DNA of 64,000 nucleotides from Bacteroidota bacterium (GTDB taxonomy: Bacteria > Bacteroidota > Bacteroidia > Chitinophagales > Chitinophagaceae): NCBI GenBank assembly GCA_023423405.1, contig JAFAFR010000014.1, positions 372,001-436,000 of the forward strand. The letters run 5' to 3'. The notes beneath the pieces were generated by a model that was not told where the DNA came from, did not search any database, and was given only the letters and a program-made list of their open reading frames with translations. Positions 1 to 10,100 of the stretch are shown piece by piece; the first letter of the stretch is position 1; the number at the start of each line of letters is the position of its first letter. The translations under genes were made by a program, and so were the position numbers.

Positions 1-1
1 G

Positions 2-790
2 GTGAGCGACAACGACGCGTACAACCGGCTGTATGAATTTGTTGGTCCCGCTATGCTGAACCGCCGCCTGCGCGAAATGGGATACGCAAACAGCCGCATC
101 ACGCGGCGCTTTGTGCCCATGGATGAAGATGGCAACAGGCATACCAACGGCATCCGTTTCCTCGATCCGCAGAGTGGCCGCGCGCTCTACAATCAGCTAC
201 CGGACTATTACAGCGGCGGTTGGGATTTCAGCCGCCGCCTGCTCGTCGGCAATGCGCATTACAACAGGAACGATAGCCTTATACTGGCTCCTATGGATTT
301 CACCCGGCACAATGCCATGCCGCTTTACGACCTGCAGCAGATGGTGCAGGCGCTGGTTTCTCCCGCCTCTGTGAATGCGCGGCAGCGTTTTGAGATCGAT
401 TCCGCCCAGCGGAAACGCGTGCTCACTTATATGGGTATGCGCATTTCGGAATCGGACTACCCGCGCTACGACAGCACCGAATATTTCAATAGCTATACCA
501 AGTTCTTCTGGTTCCGCGATGGCAAAAGGCCCATTCCGCCTTCGATCCGTTCCTACAATAAAACGGGCTGGTCCTATGGATTCCTCACCGACGTGGCTTA
601 TATCACCGACGCGGAAAACGGGATCGACTTTATGCTCAGCGGCACCATTTATGTGAACAGCGACGGCGTTTTGAACGACGACAAATACGATTATGAAACC
701 ATTGGGTACCGTTTTTTCCGCGAGTTGGGTGAACTGATCTACCAGGAGGAATTGAAGCGTGCGGCGGCCGCCCGTAAAAAAAAGAACTGA
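2..790 (+). CDS. Class A beta-lactamase-like serine hydrolase, 5' truncated by the window edge
   Basis: This is the C-terminal part (262 residues visible) of a penicillin-recognising serine hydrolase. The fragment opens with an S-D-N motif (residues 2-4 of the visible part), the second active-site element of class A beta-lactamases, and has K-T-G at about 187-189, the third element. The catalytic S-x-x-K would lie upstream of the window. The GTG at position 2 is therefore probably an internal codon and not the start. The family (PF13354 type) includes beta-lactamases and related secreted or lipoprotein hydrolases, so antibiotic resistance cannot be inferred. The gene ends one base before the GH9-CE4 start, which implies co-transcription and possibly a shared role in cell-wall or glycan processing. 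Confidence 0.8.
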   Translation: MSDNDAYNRLYEFVGPAMLNRRLREMGYANSRITRRFVPMDEDGNRHTNGIRFLDPQSGRALYNQLPDYYSGGWDFSRRLLVGNAHYNRNDSLILAPMDFTRHNAMPLYDLQQMVQALVSPASVNARQRFEIDSAQRKRVLTYMGMRISESDYPRYDSTEYFNSYTKFFWFRDGKRPIPPSIRSYNKTGWSYGFLTDVAYITDAENGIDFMLSGTIYVNSDGVLNDDKYDYETIGYRFFRELGELIYQEELKRAAAARKKKN

Positions 791-791
791 T

Positions 792-3266
792 ATGAGAAAG
801 GCGGGCATCCTTTTGTGCATGGTAATGGTGAACCTGCTGTACGGCCAGGAACCCACAGCGTGGATCCGCATCAACCAGTTGGGTTACCTGCCTGTGGGAA
901 GCAAAACAGCGGTTTGGTGCAGCAAGGGGGTTAAAGCCCCGCAACGTTTTGAGCTGGTCGACGCGGCCAGCGGCAAAACCGTGTTCAAAGCCACCGCCGG
1001 CAAAGATTTTGGAGCCTATGGACCTTTTAGCGCCACCTGCCGGCTCGATTTCAGCGCTTTTAGTGGCAGTGGTAATTTCCGGTTAAGGGCTGGTGGAGTT
1101 GTGTCGCCCGTTTTTCGCATAGACAGAACCGTTTATAGTGGCTCCGCCGATTTTTGTCTCCGTTATATGCGCCAGCAGCGCAGCGGCTTCAACCCTTTCC
1201 TGAAAGACAGTTGTCATACCGCCGATGGTTATACGCTGTATGGCCCTATGCCCGATAGCAGTTTTGTGTCTGTATCTGGCGGTTGGCACGATGCCAGCGA
1301 TTACCTGCAATACGCCACCACCAGCGCCAATGCTACCTACCACCTGCTGATGGCCTGGCGCGATTTTCCTGCGGTGTTCAAAGACAAATTTGAAACGAGC
1401 GGGCTCGCCGGCGGTAATGGCCATGCCGATGTGCTGGATGAAGCAAAATGGGGCCTCGACTGGTTGTTAAAGATGCACCCCGCACCGGATCTGATGTTCA
1501 ACCAAATTGCCGACGACCGCGACCATGCCGGCATGCGACTGCCCGCGCAGGACAGCTTTTATGGACGTGGCATCCAGCGGCCGGTGTATTTCCTGAGCGG
1601 CGAACCACAGCAGCGCGGCAAGTTCCTGAACAGTACTACCGGCACTTCTTCTACGGCCGCCAAATTTGCCAGCGCCTTTGCCCTCGCCGCCAACCTGCAG
1701 CAGGGCTACAGCATCCTTTATCGTCAGCAGCTTGCAGCAAAAGCGGTATCGGCGCTTGCTTTTGCCGACCGCAAACCCGGCGTGAGCCAAACCGCTTCGG
1801 TGCGTGCGCCGTATATCTATGCCGAAGATAACTGGGTGGACGATATGGAACTGGCCCTCGCCGCCATGGCGGGTTTATCGGCCGGACAGCCTTCGCTGGC
1901 GCCGGCGTTGGCGGCTTCCGATACCGCCACCCTCCGCGCCCGCGCCTTTGCCTTTGCGCAACGCGAACCGCTTACACCCTGGCTGGGAAAAGATACGGCA
2001 AGCCATTACCAGTGGTATCCTTTTATCAACCTGGGCCACTTTGAACTTGCCAAACAAACGCAGGGCCCTGCGCGCGATACGCTCGTCGCCTACTACCGCC
2101 GCGGTATCGAAGCCGTTTGGCAGAAGGCGCAGCAGAACGCTTTCTACCGCGGTATTCCCTTTATATGGTGCAGCAATAACCTCACCGTGTCTTTTGCCAT
2201 CCAGTGCGGATGGTACCAGCGGCTGACCGGCGACAAACGGTATAACGCTCTTGCACAAGCGAATATAGACTGGCTTTTCGGCTGTAACCCCTGGGGCACC
2301 AGCATGGTGTATGGGCTGCCGGCCGGCGGCGACACGCCTGTGGACCCGCATTCTGCGTTTACTCATCTGGGTAGATTCCCTATCGACGGCGGCCTGGTGG
2401 ATGGCCCGGTGTACACCGCCATCTTCAAAAGCCTGATCGGCCTCACCTTGTACGAACCCGATGAATATGCGGCCTTTCAGAGCGACCTGGCCGTGTACCA
2501 CGACGATTACGGCGACTACAGCACCAACGAACCTACCATGGATGGCACGGCCAGCCTGGTGTACCTACTGGCTTCGCAGGAAGCTCAGGGGCTGCTTTTT
2601 ACGGCCATCACGCGCGGCGACAGCAACACGCGGCAGATCAACCTGGTATTCACCGGTCACGATTATGCGAATAGCGGCGCGCAGATCCGGCAGGCGCTCA
2701 GCGAAGCAGGCGTAAAAGCTTCCTTCTTTTTCACCGGCGATTTTTACCGCAACCCCACCAACCGCAAGCTGATCCGGCAACTGGAAAAAGATGGGCACTA
2801 CCTGGGTCCTCACGGCGATAAACACCTGCTGTATGCCGACTGGAAAAAACGCGACAGCCTGTTGGTTTCACGAGCCGTATTTGATACCGATTTTCAAAAC
2901 AACCTCCGCGCCATGGCCGCCCTTGGCATCGACACCGGCGGTTCCCGTTATTTTCTGCCTGCCTATGAATGGTACAACGACAGCATTGTATCCTGGACCG
3001 CGCAGCAGGGCTGGCAGCTCATCAACTATACGCCCGGCACACTGAGCCATGCCGATTACACCGAAGACAGCGAACGCAATTACCGCGACAATGCCACCAT
3101 CCTGGCATCCATTAAAACAAAGGAAGAAAGTAGCGGGCTCAATGGGTTTATTTTGCTGATGCACATCGGCGCCGGGCCGGGAAGGCGCAAGCCTTTTGCA
3201 GCGGAACTGCCTGGATTGCTGCGTTACCTGAAGGAAAAAGGCTATCGCATGGAAAGGCTTTATTGA
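792..3266 (+). CDS. Secreted GH9 glycosidase fused to a CE4-like deacetylase domain
   Basis: An 824-residue exported enzyme. The start is placed at the ATG at 792 because it begins a signal peptide (MRKAGILLCMVMVNLLYGQ); the frame stays open upstream inside the previous gene. After the signal comes an Ig-like CelD_N domain (about 22-110, with the INQLGY motif). The GH9 alpha/alpha barrel follows, with the GGWHDASDY metal/nucleophile-site motif near 160-170 and the late signature YSTNEPTMDG with the presumed acid Glu near 580. The C-terminal 200 residues resemble a NodB/CE4 polysaccharide deacetylase: FTGHDYANSG near 617 and HGDKHLLYADW near 674 could supply the Asp and two His metal ligands. 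GH9 enzymes cleave beta-glucans or act as exo-glucosaminidases. A GH9-CE4 combination suggests an acetylated amino-sugar polymer, but the substrate is unknown. Confidence 0.85.
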   Translation: MRKAGILLCMVMVNLLYGQEPTAWIRINQLGYLPVGSKTAVWCSKGVKAPQRFELVDAASGKTVFKATAGKDFGAYGPFSATCRLDFSAFSGSGNFRLRAGGVVSPVFRIDRTVYSGSADFCLRYMRQQRSGFNPFLKDSCHTADGYTLYGPMPDSSFVSVSGGWHDASDYLQYATTSANATYHLLMAWRDFPAVFKDKFETSGLAGGNGHADVLDEAKWGLDWLLKMHPAPDLMFNQIADDRDHAGMRLPAQDSFYGRGIQRPVYFLSGEPQQRGKFLNSTTGTSSTAAKFASAFALAANLQQGYSILYRQQLAAKAVSALAFADRKPGVSQTASVRAPYIYAEDNWVDDMELALAAMAGLSAGQPSLAPALAASDTATLRARAFAFAQREPLTPWLGKDTASHYQWYPFINLGHFELAKQTQGPARDTLVAYYRRGIEAVWQKAQQNAFYRGIPFIWCSNNLTVSFAIQCGWYQRLTGDKRYNALAQANIDWLFGCNPWGTSMVYGLPAGGDTPVDPHSAFTHLGRFPIDGGLVDGPVYTAIFKSLIGLTLYEPDEYAAFQSDLAVYHDDYGDYSTNEPTMDGTASLVYLLASQEAQGLLFTAITRGDSNTRQINLVFTGHDYANSGAQIRQALSEAGVKASFFFTGDFYRNPTNRKLIRQLEKDGHYLGPHGDKHLLYADWKKRDSLLVSRAVFDTDFQNNLRAMAALGIDTGGSRYFLPAYEWYNDSIVSWTAQQGWQLINYTPGTLSHADYTEDSERNYRDNATILASIKTKEESSGLNGFILLMHIGAGPGRRKPFAAELPGLLRYLKEKGYRMERLY

Positions 3267-3326
3267 AGACTTCGGTGCCCCATCGGAGAAAACGATGTGG
3301 AGGCATTAACCCGAAATGCCGTGGCA

Positions 3327-3800
3327 TCAGGCAATGACCGGTATCCAGATGGTTTCTTCAGAATCGGGGTGGTTGTTTTTATAGTTGCTTCCCAGCACTT
3401 CAAAATGCGGCCGGTGATCGAGCTTATAACCCGACTGCTGCAGCCAGCTTCCATAGATGTACTGAAAGATGGAAGGGTCCGCCGAAGAGCCCTTGTAATG
3501 AAATACGGCGTAGGGCCCCGCCGGAACCATCAACTGGTCGAACTCCTCCGGTATATTTTCCAGTTCGTTCACTTCCACTGCTGCCCATTTTTCGAAGGGC
3601 CGGTGGGGATCGAAATGGGTAAAGTGATCGGGCGCATATACCGCCAGGGAAATAAGATCGGTTGAAATCCTGTTGCCGATGGAAGCGATATGGGGCCGAA
3701 ACGTTTTCCAGAGTTCTGCTACCCGGTTATCGGCAAAACACATGCTCATCTTTTTACCGGCCAGTTTTCTCTCAGGCGAAAATTCAATAGTGGGTTGCAT
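3327..3800 (-). CDS. GyrI-like / AraC effector-binding domain protein
   Basis: A 157-residue stand-alone GyrI-like small-molecule-binding domain, the fold found at the C-terminus of Rob/BmrR-type regulators and in SbmC. The pattern fits the family: an N-terminal strand beginning TIEFSPERKLAGKKMSM, a central Y-x-P-x-x-F segment, the VPAGPYAVFHYKG motif, and a C-terminal EETIWIPV strand. No helix-turn-helix or signal peptide is present, so it is probably a cytosolic ligand-binding or drug-sequestering protein and not a transcription factor. It lies 77 bp downstream of the GH20 gene on the same strand and converges with the GH9-CE4 gene. The ligand is unknown. Confidence 0.75.
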   Translation of the reverse strand: MQPTIEFSPERKLAGKKMSMCFADNRVAELWKTFRPHIASIGNRISTDLISLAVYAPDHFTHFDPHRPFEKWAAVEVNELENIPEEFDQLMVPAGPYAVFHYKGSSADPSIFQYIYGSWLQQSGYKLDHRPHFEVLGSNYKNNHPDSEETIWIPVIA

Positions 3801-3877
3801 ACAGATAAAGATGGCGTTTGGCCGGATAGGGTGTGAAGGCCCTGCCGGCGCGCCATTGGGACCAAATTAAAGCTAAC

Positions 3878-6205
3878 TCATTTTAGGTGAAGCAGCCAGG
3901 CCGATGGCACCGGCTGCGCTTTTTCTTTTCCGATACTGTATTTGAGTTCCAGTCGATAACCGCCGCCTGCATCAAAGAAATCAAGCCGCAATGGATGGAG
4001 GCCCTTTTCCAGCGCAACCTGGCCTCCCTTTTCCCGATCGGGATGCAGCCCGTCGTTATCGACAATTTTTTCGCCGGCTATCCACAGCACACCACCATCG
4101 TTGCAGTTTAGGTAAAAACTGTAGATCCCGGTTTCGGGAACATTGATATAGCCTGTGAATCTCAGCCCGAAACTGTTTCCCGGGGCTGGTTTTGGTACGG
4201 CTATGCTGCCGGCCACGGCGGTAAGGCCTCCCGTTGCGGGCATCTGGCCGGTATTTGAATAATTACCCCCGTAAACAGAACAAAGAATACCGCGATCCAA
4301 AGCACCGGGCGACTGCACCGGCTTCGTGTATGCAGTACCGTTAAAACTCAGGTTGTAAACATCACCCCTGTGACCATTTGGCGCAAACAATGCCAGTCGC
4401 ATTTCCTGCGGCTGCCTGATGGTGATGCTGTCTGACAGTGATGCTGAATGGAGGCCGGGCAGGCTGCCATCGGTAGTGAACCGAACGGTATAGTAGGGGT
4501 CGGGTGAAGCCACAAAGAACCTGCGTTCTTTCACGAATATATTTTTCTCCAGCAACCCTTCCAGGTCGGGCAGGCGGTAACGGACGCCCAGGTTGTCGAG
4601 CCGCGGATAATGCTGTGCCAAACGATTCAGGAAACTGCCGTAACGCCTGCGGTATGTCCATCCCACTTCCGAAAGCGCCATCATCCGGGGTAGTATCATG
4701 TAGTCGGCGCGGGCCTCCGTCGGAATCATTTCTGTCCACAGGTTGGCCTGCACGCCAATAACCCGGTGGGCATCTTCCTTCCGGATATGATACATGGTAT
4801 CGAGCGGATCATACTGATACACTTCAAATACGCTGTTCTTGTCGGGCATGGCATCGAAATAATAGGGACCATCGGGTGTCATGATCATTTCATTTCCATT
4901 GGCCGTTCCCTGCGCCGGCAGTTTGCCTGCCCATGTTCTCCAGAACATAACGGTGGCATTGCTGTCGATACCGGTTTCTACGATCTCGTCCCATCCGATC
5001 ATTGTTTTACCGTGTTCCTCCAGGAACTGCTGGATGCGCCGGTTGAAATAAACCTGCAGCTCAGATGGCCGGCTCATTCCTTTTGACTGCATGAATGCCT
5101 TGCTGGCAGCGGCTTCTGTCCAGTTTTTTGTGTCCACTTCGTCGCCGCCGATATGAATGTACCGCGATGGGAACAGCGCAGCTATTTCCTCCAGTATATT
5201 TTTGGAAAACGTAATGACATCTTCATTGCAGGGACATACCGGCGTTGAAAAACCGGGACCGGTATTCCGGGTGCTGTCGCAGGTAAGCCAGGGATAGGCT
5301 CTTATGGCAGCTTCCATATGCCCCGGCATGTCAATTTCCGGTATCACTTCAATATGCCGGTCCGCTGCATAAGCAATAAAGGCTTTCATCTCTTCCTGGG
5401 TATAGAACCCACCGTACACCTGCTTTCCGTTCTGCTGCCTGGTATGTGCCGGATCGATTTCGAAATCTTTGTTGCCGGTGGATGCCGCCATCTGCATACA
5501 GGCGGAATCGTGTCTCTCAAACGCACGCCAGGCGCCTATTGATGTTAAGAGCGGATATTTCTTTATCTCGATCCGCCAGCCCTGGTCATCGGTGAGGTGC
5601 AGGTGCAGTTTGTTGAGCTTGTACAAAGCCATCAGGTCGGCATATTTCCGCAGGTATTCCAGGCTGAAAAAATGGCGCGATACATCGAGGTGCATACCCC
5701 TCCAGGAAAAAGCGGGCTGATCGCTGATGGTTACAGCAGGCAGTTTCCATTGTTGCTGCCGGCTGTTTTCAATGGCTGCCGGCAATAACTGCCGCAAAGT
5801 TTCGATGGCATAAAACATACCGGCGCCTTCCTTCGCCTGCAGCGTAATGCTTTTTTCATTCACTTCCAGCCTGTAGGCGCCCGGTTTTGTGAGCGACGGA
5901 TTGTACCGGAAGAGGATGGAAGGCTGGTTCGGGGAAGGCGTTTTCCGCAACGAATCGCCCAGGCTGCGACGGAGTAGCTCCTGCAAAAAATGCCGCTCGC
6001 CGGCAAACCTCGCCTCCCCGGTTTCTTTCACAAGGCGGGTATCTTTTGTAAGGATGAAATACCCTTTGCCTGGCTGAAGCAAAGCGGGATAAGGGATCAG
6101 CGGGTACCTGCTGTCCTGTGCGCCTGCCTCCATTGCAAACAGCACCTGCAGGGCAAGGAGGACCAGGCGCGGCCATGCCTGCCGCCGGCGTAATTTCTTA
6201 TTCAT
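3878..6205 (-). CDS. Secreted beta-N-acetylhexosaminidase (GH20) with C-terminal PA14 domain
   Basis: A 775-residue exported family 20 hexosaminidase that releases terminal GlcNAc/GalNAc from chito-oligosaccharides or glycoproteins. The start is set at the ATG at 6205, where a signal peptide begins (MNKKLRRRQAWPRLVLLALQ, ending at GAQDS); 48 further in-frame codons upstream look non-coding. Order: GH20b N-domain (about 30-150); catalytic barrel with SWRGMHLDVSRHF, the LHLHLTDDQGWR segment and the catalytic HIGGDEV pair (Asp-Glu near 351-352); a chitobiase-like FN3 piece (TVRFTTDGSLPG); and a PA14 carbohydrate-binding domain at the C-terminus (NVPETGIYSFYL, NDGGVLWI). It lies 159 bp after the LytTR gene on the same strand, so it may be co-regulated with the kinase pair. 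Confidence 0.92.
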   Translation of the reverse strand: MNKKLRRRQAWPRLVLLALQVLFAMEAGAQDSRYPLIPYPALLQPGKGYFILTKDTRLVKETGEARFAGERHFLQELLRRSLGDSLRKTPSPNQPSILFRYNPSLTKPGAYRLEVNEKSITLQAKEGAGMFYAIETLRQLLPAAIENSRQQQWKLPAVTISDQPAFSWRGMHLDVSRHFFSLEYLRKYADLMALYKLNKLHLHLTDDQGWRIEIKKYPLLTSIGAWRAFERHDSACMQMAASTGNKDFEIDPAHTRQQNGKQVYGGFYTQEEMKAFIAYAADRHIEVIPEIDMPGHMEAAIRAYPWLTCDSTRNTGPGFSTPVCPCNEDVITFSKNILEEIAALFPSRYIHIGGDEVDTKNWTEAAASKAFMQSKGMSRPSELQVYFNRRIQQFLEEHGKTMIGWDEIVETGIDSNATVMFWRTWAGKLPAQGTANGNEMIMTPDGPYYFDAMPDKNSVFEVYQYDPLDTMYHIRKEDAHRVIGVQANLWTEMIPTEARADYMILPRMMALSEVGWTYRRRYGSFLNRLAQHYPRLDNLGVRYRLPDLEGLLEKNIFVKERRFFVASPDPYYTVRFTTDGSLPGLHSASLSDSITIRQPQEMRLALFAPNGHRGDVYNLSFNGTAYTKPVQSPGALDRGILCSVYGGNYSNTGQMPATGGLTAVAGSIAVPKPAPGNSFGLRFTGYINVPETGIYSFYLNCNDGGVLWIAGEKIVDNDGLHPDREKGGQVALEKGLHPLRLDFFDAGGGYRLELKYSIGKEKAQPVPSAWLLHLK

Positions 6206-6364
6206 GAAACGGTTTCTTTTGCCGGTGATGAAATTATTCACAATCAGCAAAGATTTTCCGTCCTTCCTATGGTTTTCCCTTTTGGGTTCACCATTGTTCG
6301 GTGCCAGGCAATAGTTTCCCTGCCGGCTGCGGTTGCCGGAGCCGAACAAGGCAATTCCCGGGTA

Positions 6365-7111
6365 TTATTTGATTCCCAACCGCAACAGTAACTGGTCCTT
6401 TTTCGATTTGGAAACACTCAGCTCGTGCCCGTTGTCCATTACCACAAAACTGCCGCTGCTCCGGATAAACTGTTTTACGTGCTGGATGTTCACGATATAG
6501 GAATGATGAATGCGTTCGAATATCTCCATCGGCAGCAACTGTTCTGTTTCTCCCAGCGACCGCGACAGCAATATGTTTTTGTGATCAAGGACCACGATCT
6601 CCGTGTAAGAACCGCTGGCTTTGCAATACAGCACATCGCTCACCCGGAAGAAATCGAAACCTTCCCTGGTGGGAATGGCAATCTTCTGCTCCGAAACCGG
6701 CGCCTTTGAATTGCGGAGCAGGTTGCTGATATGGCTGTTGCCCTGGTTCTCCTTCATGGCCTTTTCCGCTTTTTCAACCGCCTGCTGCAATTCATTGCCA
6801 TCGACCGGTTTCAGCAGGTAGTCAACAGCGCTTACCCTAAAGGCCCGGGCCGCAAACTGGTCGTATGCCGTTGTGAAAATGATACGGAAATTGATTTCGG
6901 GCAGGAGCTCCAGCATTTCAAATCCATTCATCCAGGGCATTTCCACATCCAGGAAAACAAGGTCAGGCGCATTCCGGTTGATCGACAGCAGTCCGTCTTT
7001 GGCTGAACGGCAGCTATCCATTACCGTTACCTGCGGACAAAACATGGTTATATCATGCTGCAGCGCTTTTATGCAATGCAATTCGTCATCTATGATAATG
7101 GCTTTTATCAT
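6365..7111 (-). CDS. LytTR-family response regulator
   Basis: A 248-residue two-component response regulator. The receiver domain (1-120) has the acidic pair IDDE at 8-10, the phospho-acceptor Asp55 in LVFLDVEMP, the Thr of FTTAYD and the Lys of LLKPVDG. The C-terminal LytTR DNA-binding domain (about 140-248) has the SYTEIVV and FERIHHSYIVNI elements typical of the family, which binds paired direct repeats. Its ATG overlaps the stop of the histidine kinase by 4 bp, so the two are translationally coupled and almost certainly partners. The likely target is the divergent susC promoter or the GH20 gene just downstream. Confidence 0.93.
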   Translation of the reverse strand: MIKAIIIDDELHCIKALQHDITMFCPQVTVMDSCRSAKDGLLSINRNAPDLVFLDVEMPWMNGFEMLELLPEINFRIIFTTAYDQFAARAFRVSAVDYLLKPVDGNELQQAVEKAEKAMKENQGNSHISNLLRNSKAPVSEQKIAIPTREGFDFFRVSDVLYCKASGSYTEIVVLDHKNILLSRSLGETEQLLPMEIFERIHHSYIVNIQHVKQFIRSSGSFVVMDNGHELSVSKSKKDQLLLRLGIK

Positions 7112-10100
7112 TGCTCCTGTTTAAAGGTTAGTATGATTTGTGTGCCACAGGCATTTCCCTGCGCATCTTTTTTGTCCACCACATCGGCCGTACCCCCGTA
7201 ACGGCTGATGGTATTGTATAGGTTGAGCCGGTGCTGCACCAGTTTCATCCCCTTGCTTTCATAAGTAGATGATTGGTCCTTTTTGCTGTTCATCGACATT
7301 TGCCTGCCGATGCCGTTGTCGTCGATGAGGCAAACAATATAATTTCCCTCGGGCCTTACGCTCACTGTTACCTTTCCGCCGTTCCCGGGCAAAATGCCGT
7401 GCCAGATGGCGTTTTCAATAAAGGGCTGTACAATAAGCGGCGGCACCTGCACGGAAAAAAGATCCACCTGTTGATCGATCACAAAATCGCTGGTGATGCT
7501 GTCACCGAAACGCAGGGCTTCCAATTGGAAATACAGCTTGCAGGTTTCCAGTTCGGCATGCAAGCTGATCAGTTCCTGTGCATTGCTCAACTGGTTCCGG
7601 ATCAGTCGCGAAAAAGTGGTTAAATACAAAACGGCCTGCTTTTTATTATCCTCCTGGATCAAGGCCTTGATGGAGTTCAGGCAGTTGAAAATGAAGTGTG
7701 GATTCATCTGCGCTCGGAGCGCCTGTTCTTTCAGCGCCGTGGCCTGCCGTTCGAAAATGGCAGCCTGCTGTTCTTCTTTTCTGACAGCTTTGATCCGCAG
7801 GTAAACGAACAGGTAGATCAGTCCGCCTGCGGCAAGAATGGCCAGTGTGGTGAACCAGGCTGTTTTCCAGAAAGGCGGCGTTATCACCACGGTCAGTGTT
7901 TTGAAATGGGAGCTCCATTTTCCCGCCGTATTGGTAGCGTTTACCCGTAACCGGTATTTTCCGGGGGGAATATTGGTATAGGTGGCCATGTTGTTGGTGC
8001 CTGCATATACCCATTGTTTGTCGAACCCCTCCAGCATATAGCGGTACTGGATTTTTGAAGTGATGCTGAACTGCAGTGCCGCCATTTCAAAGCTCAGGAA
8101 GTTCTGGTTGTAAGGAAACCTTAATTCAGAAAGGCTGTTGATAGCAGCGGCGAAGGGCGATCCGGGAAAACCGTAGTCTTTCTGCTGGTTGTTGATGCTG
8201 ATGCCTGTAAGCGCAATGGCGGGTTGAAAATCGTCGTCTGAAATGTGTTCCGGGGAGAACACTGTGTACCCTTCTATTCCGCCGAAACTCAATCGTCCAT
8301 CGGGAAGCTGGAAATAATGGTAGCGGTTGAATTCATCACAGGGAAGGCCATCATTGTAAGTGAAGCTCCTGATCGCAGCTGTTTTCCTGTTAAAGGAGAA
8401 AATGCCTTTGTTTGTACTGCACCAAAGGTTACCGGCACTATCGGCAACCACGCAATAGATCGTGTTATTGGGCAAGCCATCCTGCATGTTGAACACGCGG
8501 CAGGTTCCGGTGATCTTGTTGAAGCGGATGAGCCCGCCGCCGAGAGATCCGATCCACAGGATGTGCTCCTCTCCAGGATCCTGCACCATATTCATCAACT
8601 GGTTGGTGGGCAGGGAGCCGGTGGTATCTGCAGCCGTATAGTGCCGCAACTCCCGCGTGCTGTGATTGTAAAAATAGAGGCCATCCAGCGCCGTAGTGAT
8701 CCAGAACCGGTCTTCGCCATCTATCAGCATACTGCTTACGCTGCTGTTGTTGTATTGCTGGCTGGTTTTGGTGATCGCCGGATAAACGGTTGCCTCCAGC
8801 GACGAGGTGTCGAAGAAAACGGGATGCAGAAAAAAATCGACGCCCCACAGTTTTCCACTCCTGCTTTGCGCCAGTGCATTGATATCGACATGCGCATTTT
8901 CCGGGCTGTCGCCATAGGTCCAGGCGGGCTTCACCAGGTGCCCGCCTGCATAATACAACAGGGCCGGTTTTTTTGATGCTTCGCGCGTGCTCTTGTACAT
9001 CCATATTTTACCATCCCTGCTGTTAAACGACCGGAAGAAATATGCATACATGCCGCCCAGAAAACTGTTTTTTATTTCTGCGGTTGACACATGCAGGTAT
9101 TTTTCCAGTATGTCTTCGTGGTAACTCCGCTGGTAGGGTGTGCCTGTAAAACCCGAAGGGCGAAGCTGGTGCAATTGTATGCCCGACCCGTTTCCGCCCA
9201 GCCACAGAATGCCCGAATGGTCAACGATCACGGAAATAAAACCGGTTTCCGGTTGCGGCAACAGCGATTTCCAGTGAGCCATTGTTTCGTTGCCGGGAAG
9301 GGTATACAGGTCCCCGGGATATACAATAAGGATCTTTCCTTTCTCATCGCGCGCCAGGTGAAAACCGTCTTCCCTGTTTTTAGGCGGCGGCAGCACTTCC
9401 TTAAAATCCTGCTGCGCTGCGCGATAAACCAGCAGGCGGTGCAGGTCTTTTATCACCAGGTCCCCGTTCTCCGTGGTCAGCGCATAGGTATCCTTCCAGG
9501 GCCTGGTGGAATCGTACAAACGCGGATGAGGGAAAGAATACGGCTTGCTGCTGAGGACCTTCTGTTCTGCACTCATCACTACCAGCGCTGTATCGGTTAT
9601 CAGCGCAATATGATCGCGATAGGGTGCAATCCCGGTGATCTTGTTGTGCGTGCATTGCAGTTTCTGTTCACTGAAAAACCGGAGAGAACTGCTGTTGTGG
9701 TTGTAGATGAAAACTCCTCCGTTGGTGCCCAGGAACCAAAGGTTCCCGGCAATATCTTCTGCAATTGAGTTGCCGGGTTTTACCAAACCGGTCATGATGC
9801 CATAAGCCGGATGTTTTGAAAAATGAAAGAGTTGTTCGCTGGCGGTATGAAGCATATCGATATCGCCTGTTTCGTACAGGATCCAGAGCTGCCCGCGTTT
9901 GTCGAGGTAAATGGTTTCAATGATATTACTGGCGAGGGTGGCGGTATCGCCCTGTTTGTGCTGGAAAAGTTTGAATTTCCTGCCATCGTACCTTGCCAGG
10001 CCATCCCTGGTGGCTATCCATACAAATCCCACACTGTCCTGCACCAGCCCGCTGATGAAAGATTGCGGTAATCCCTCTGCAATACTTAGAGTTTTGAACG

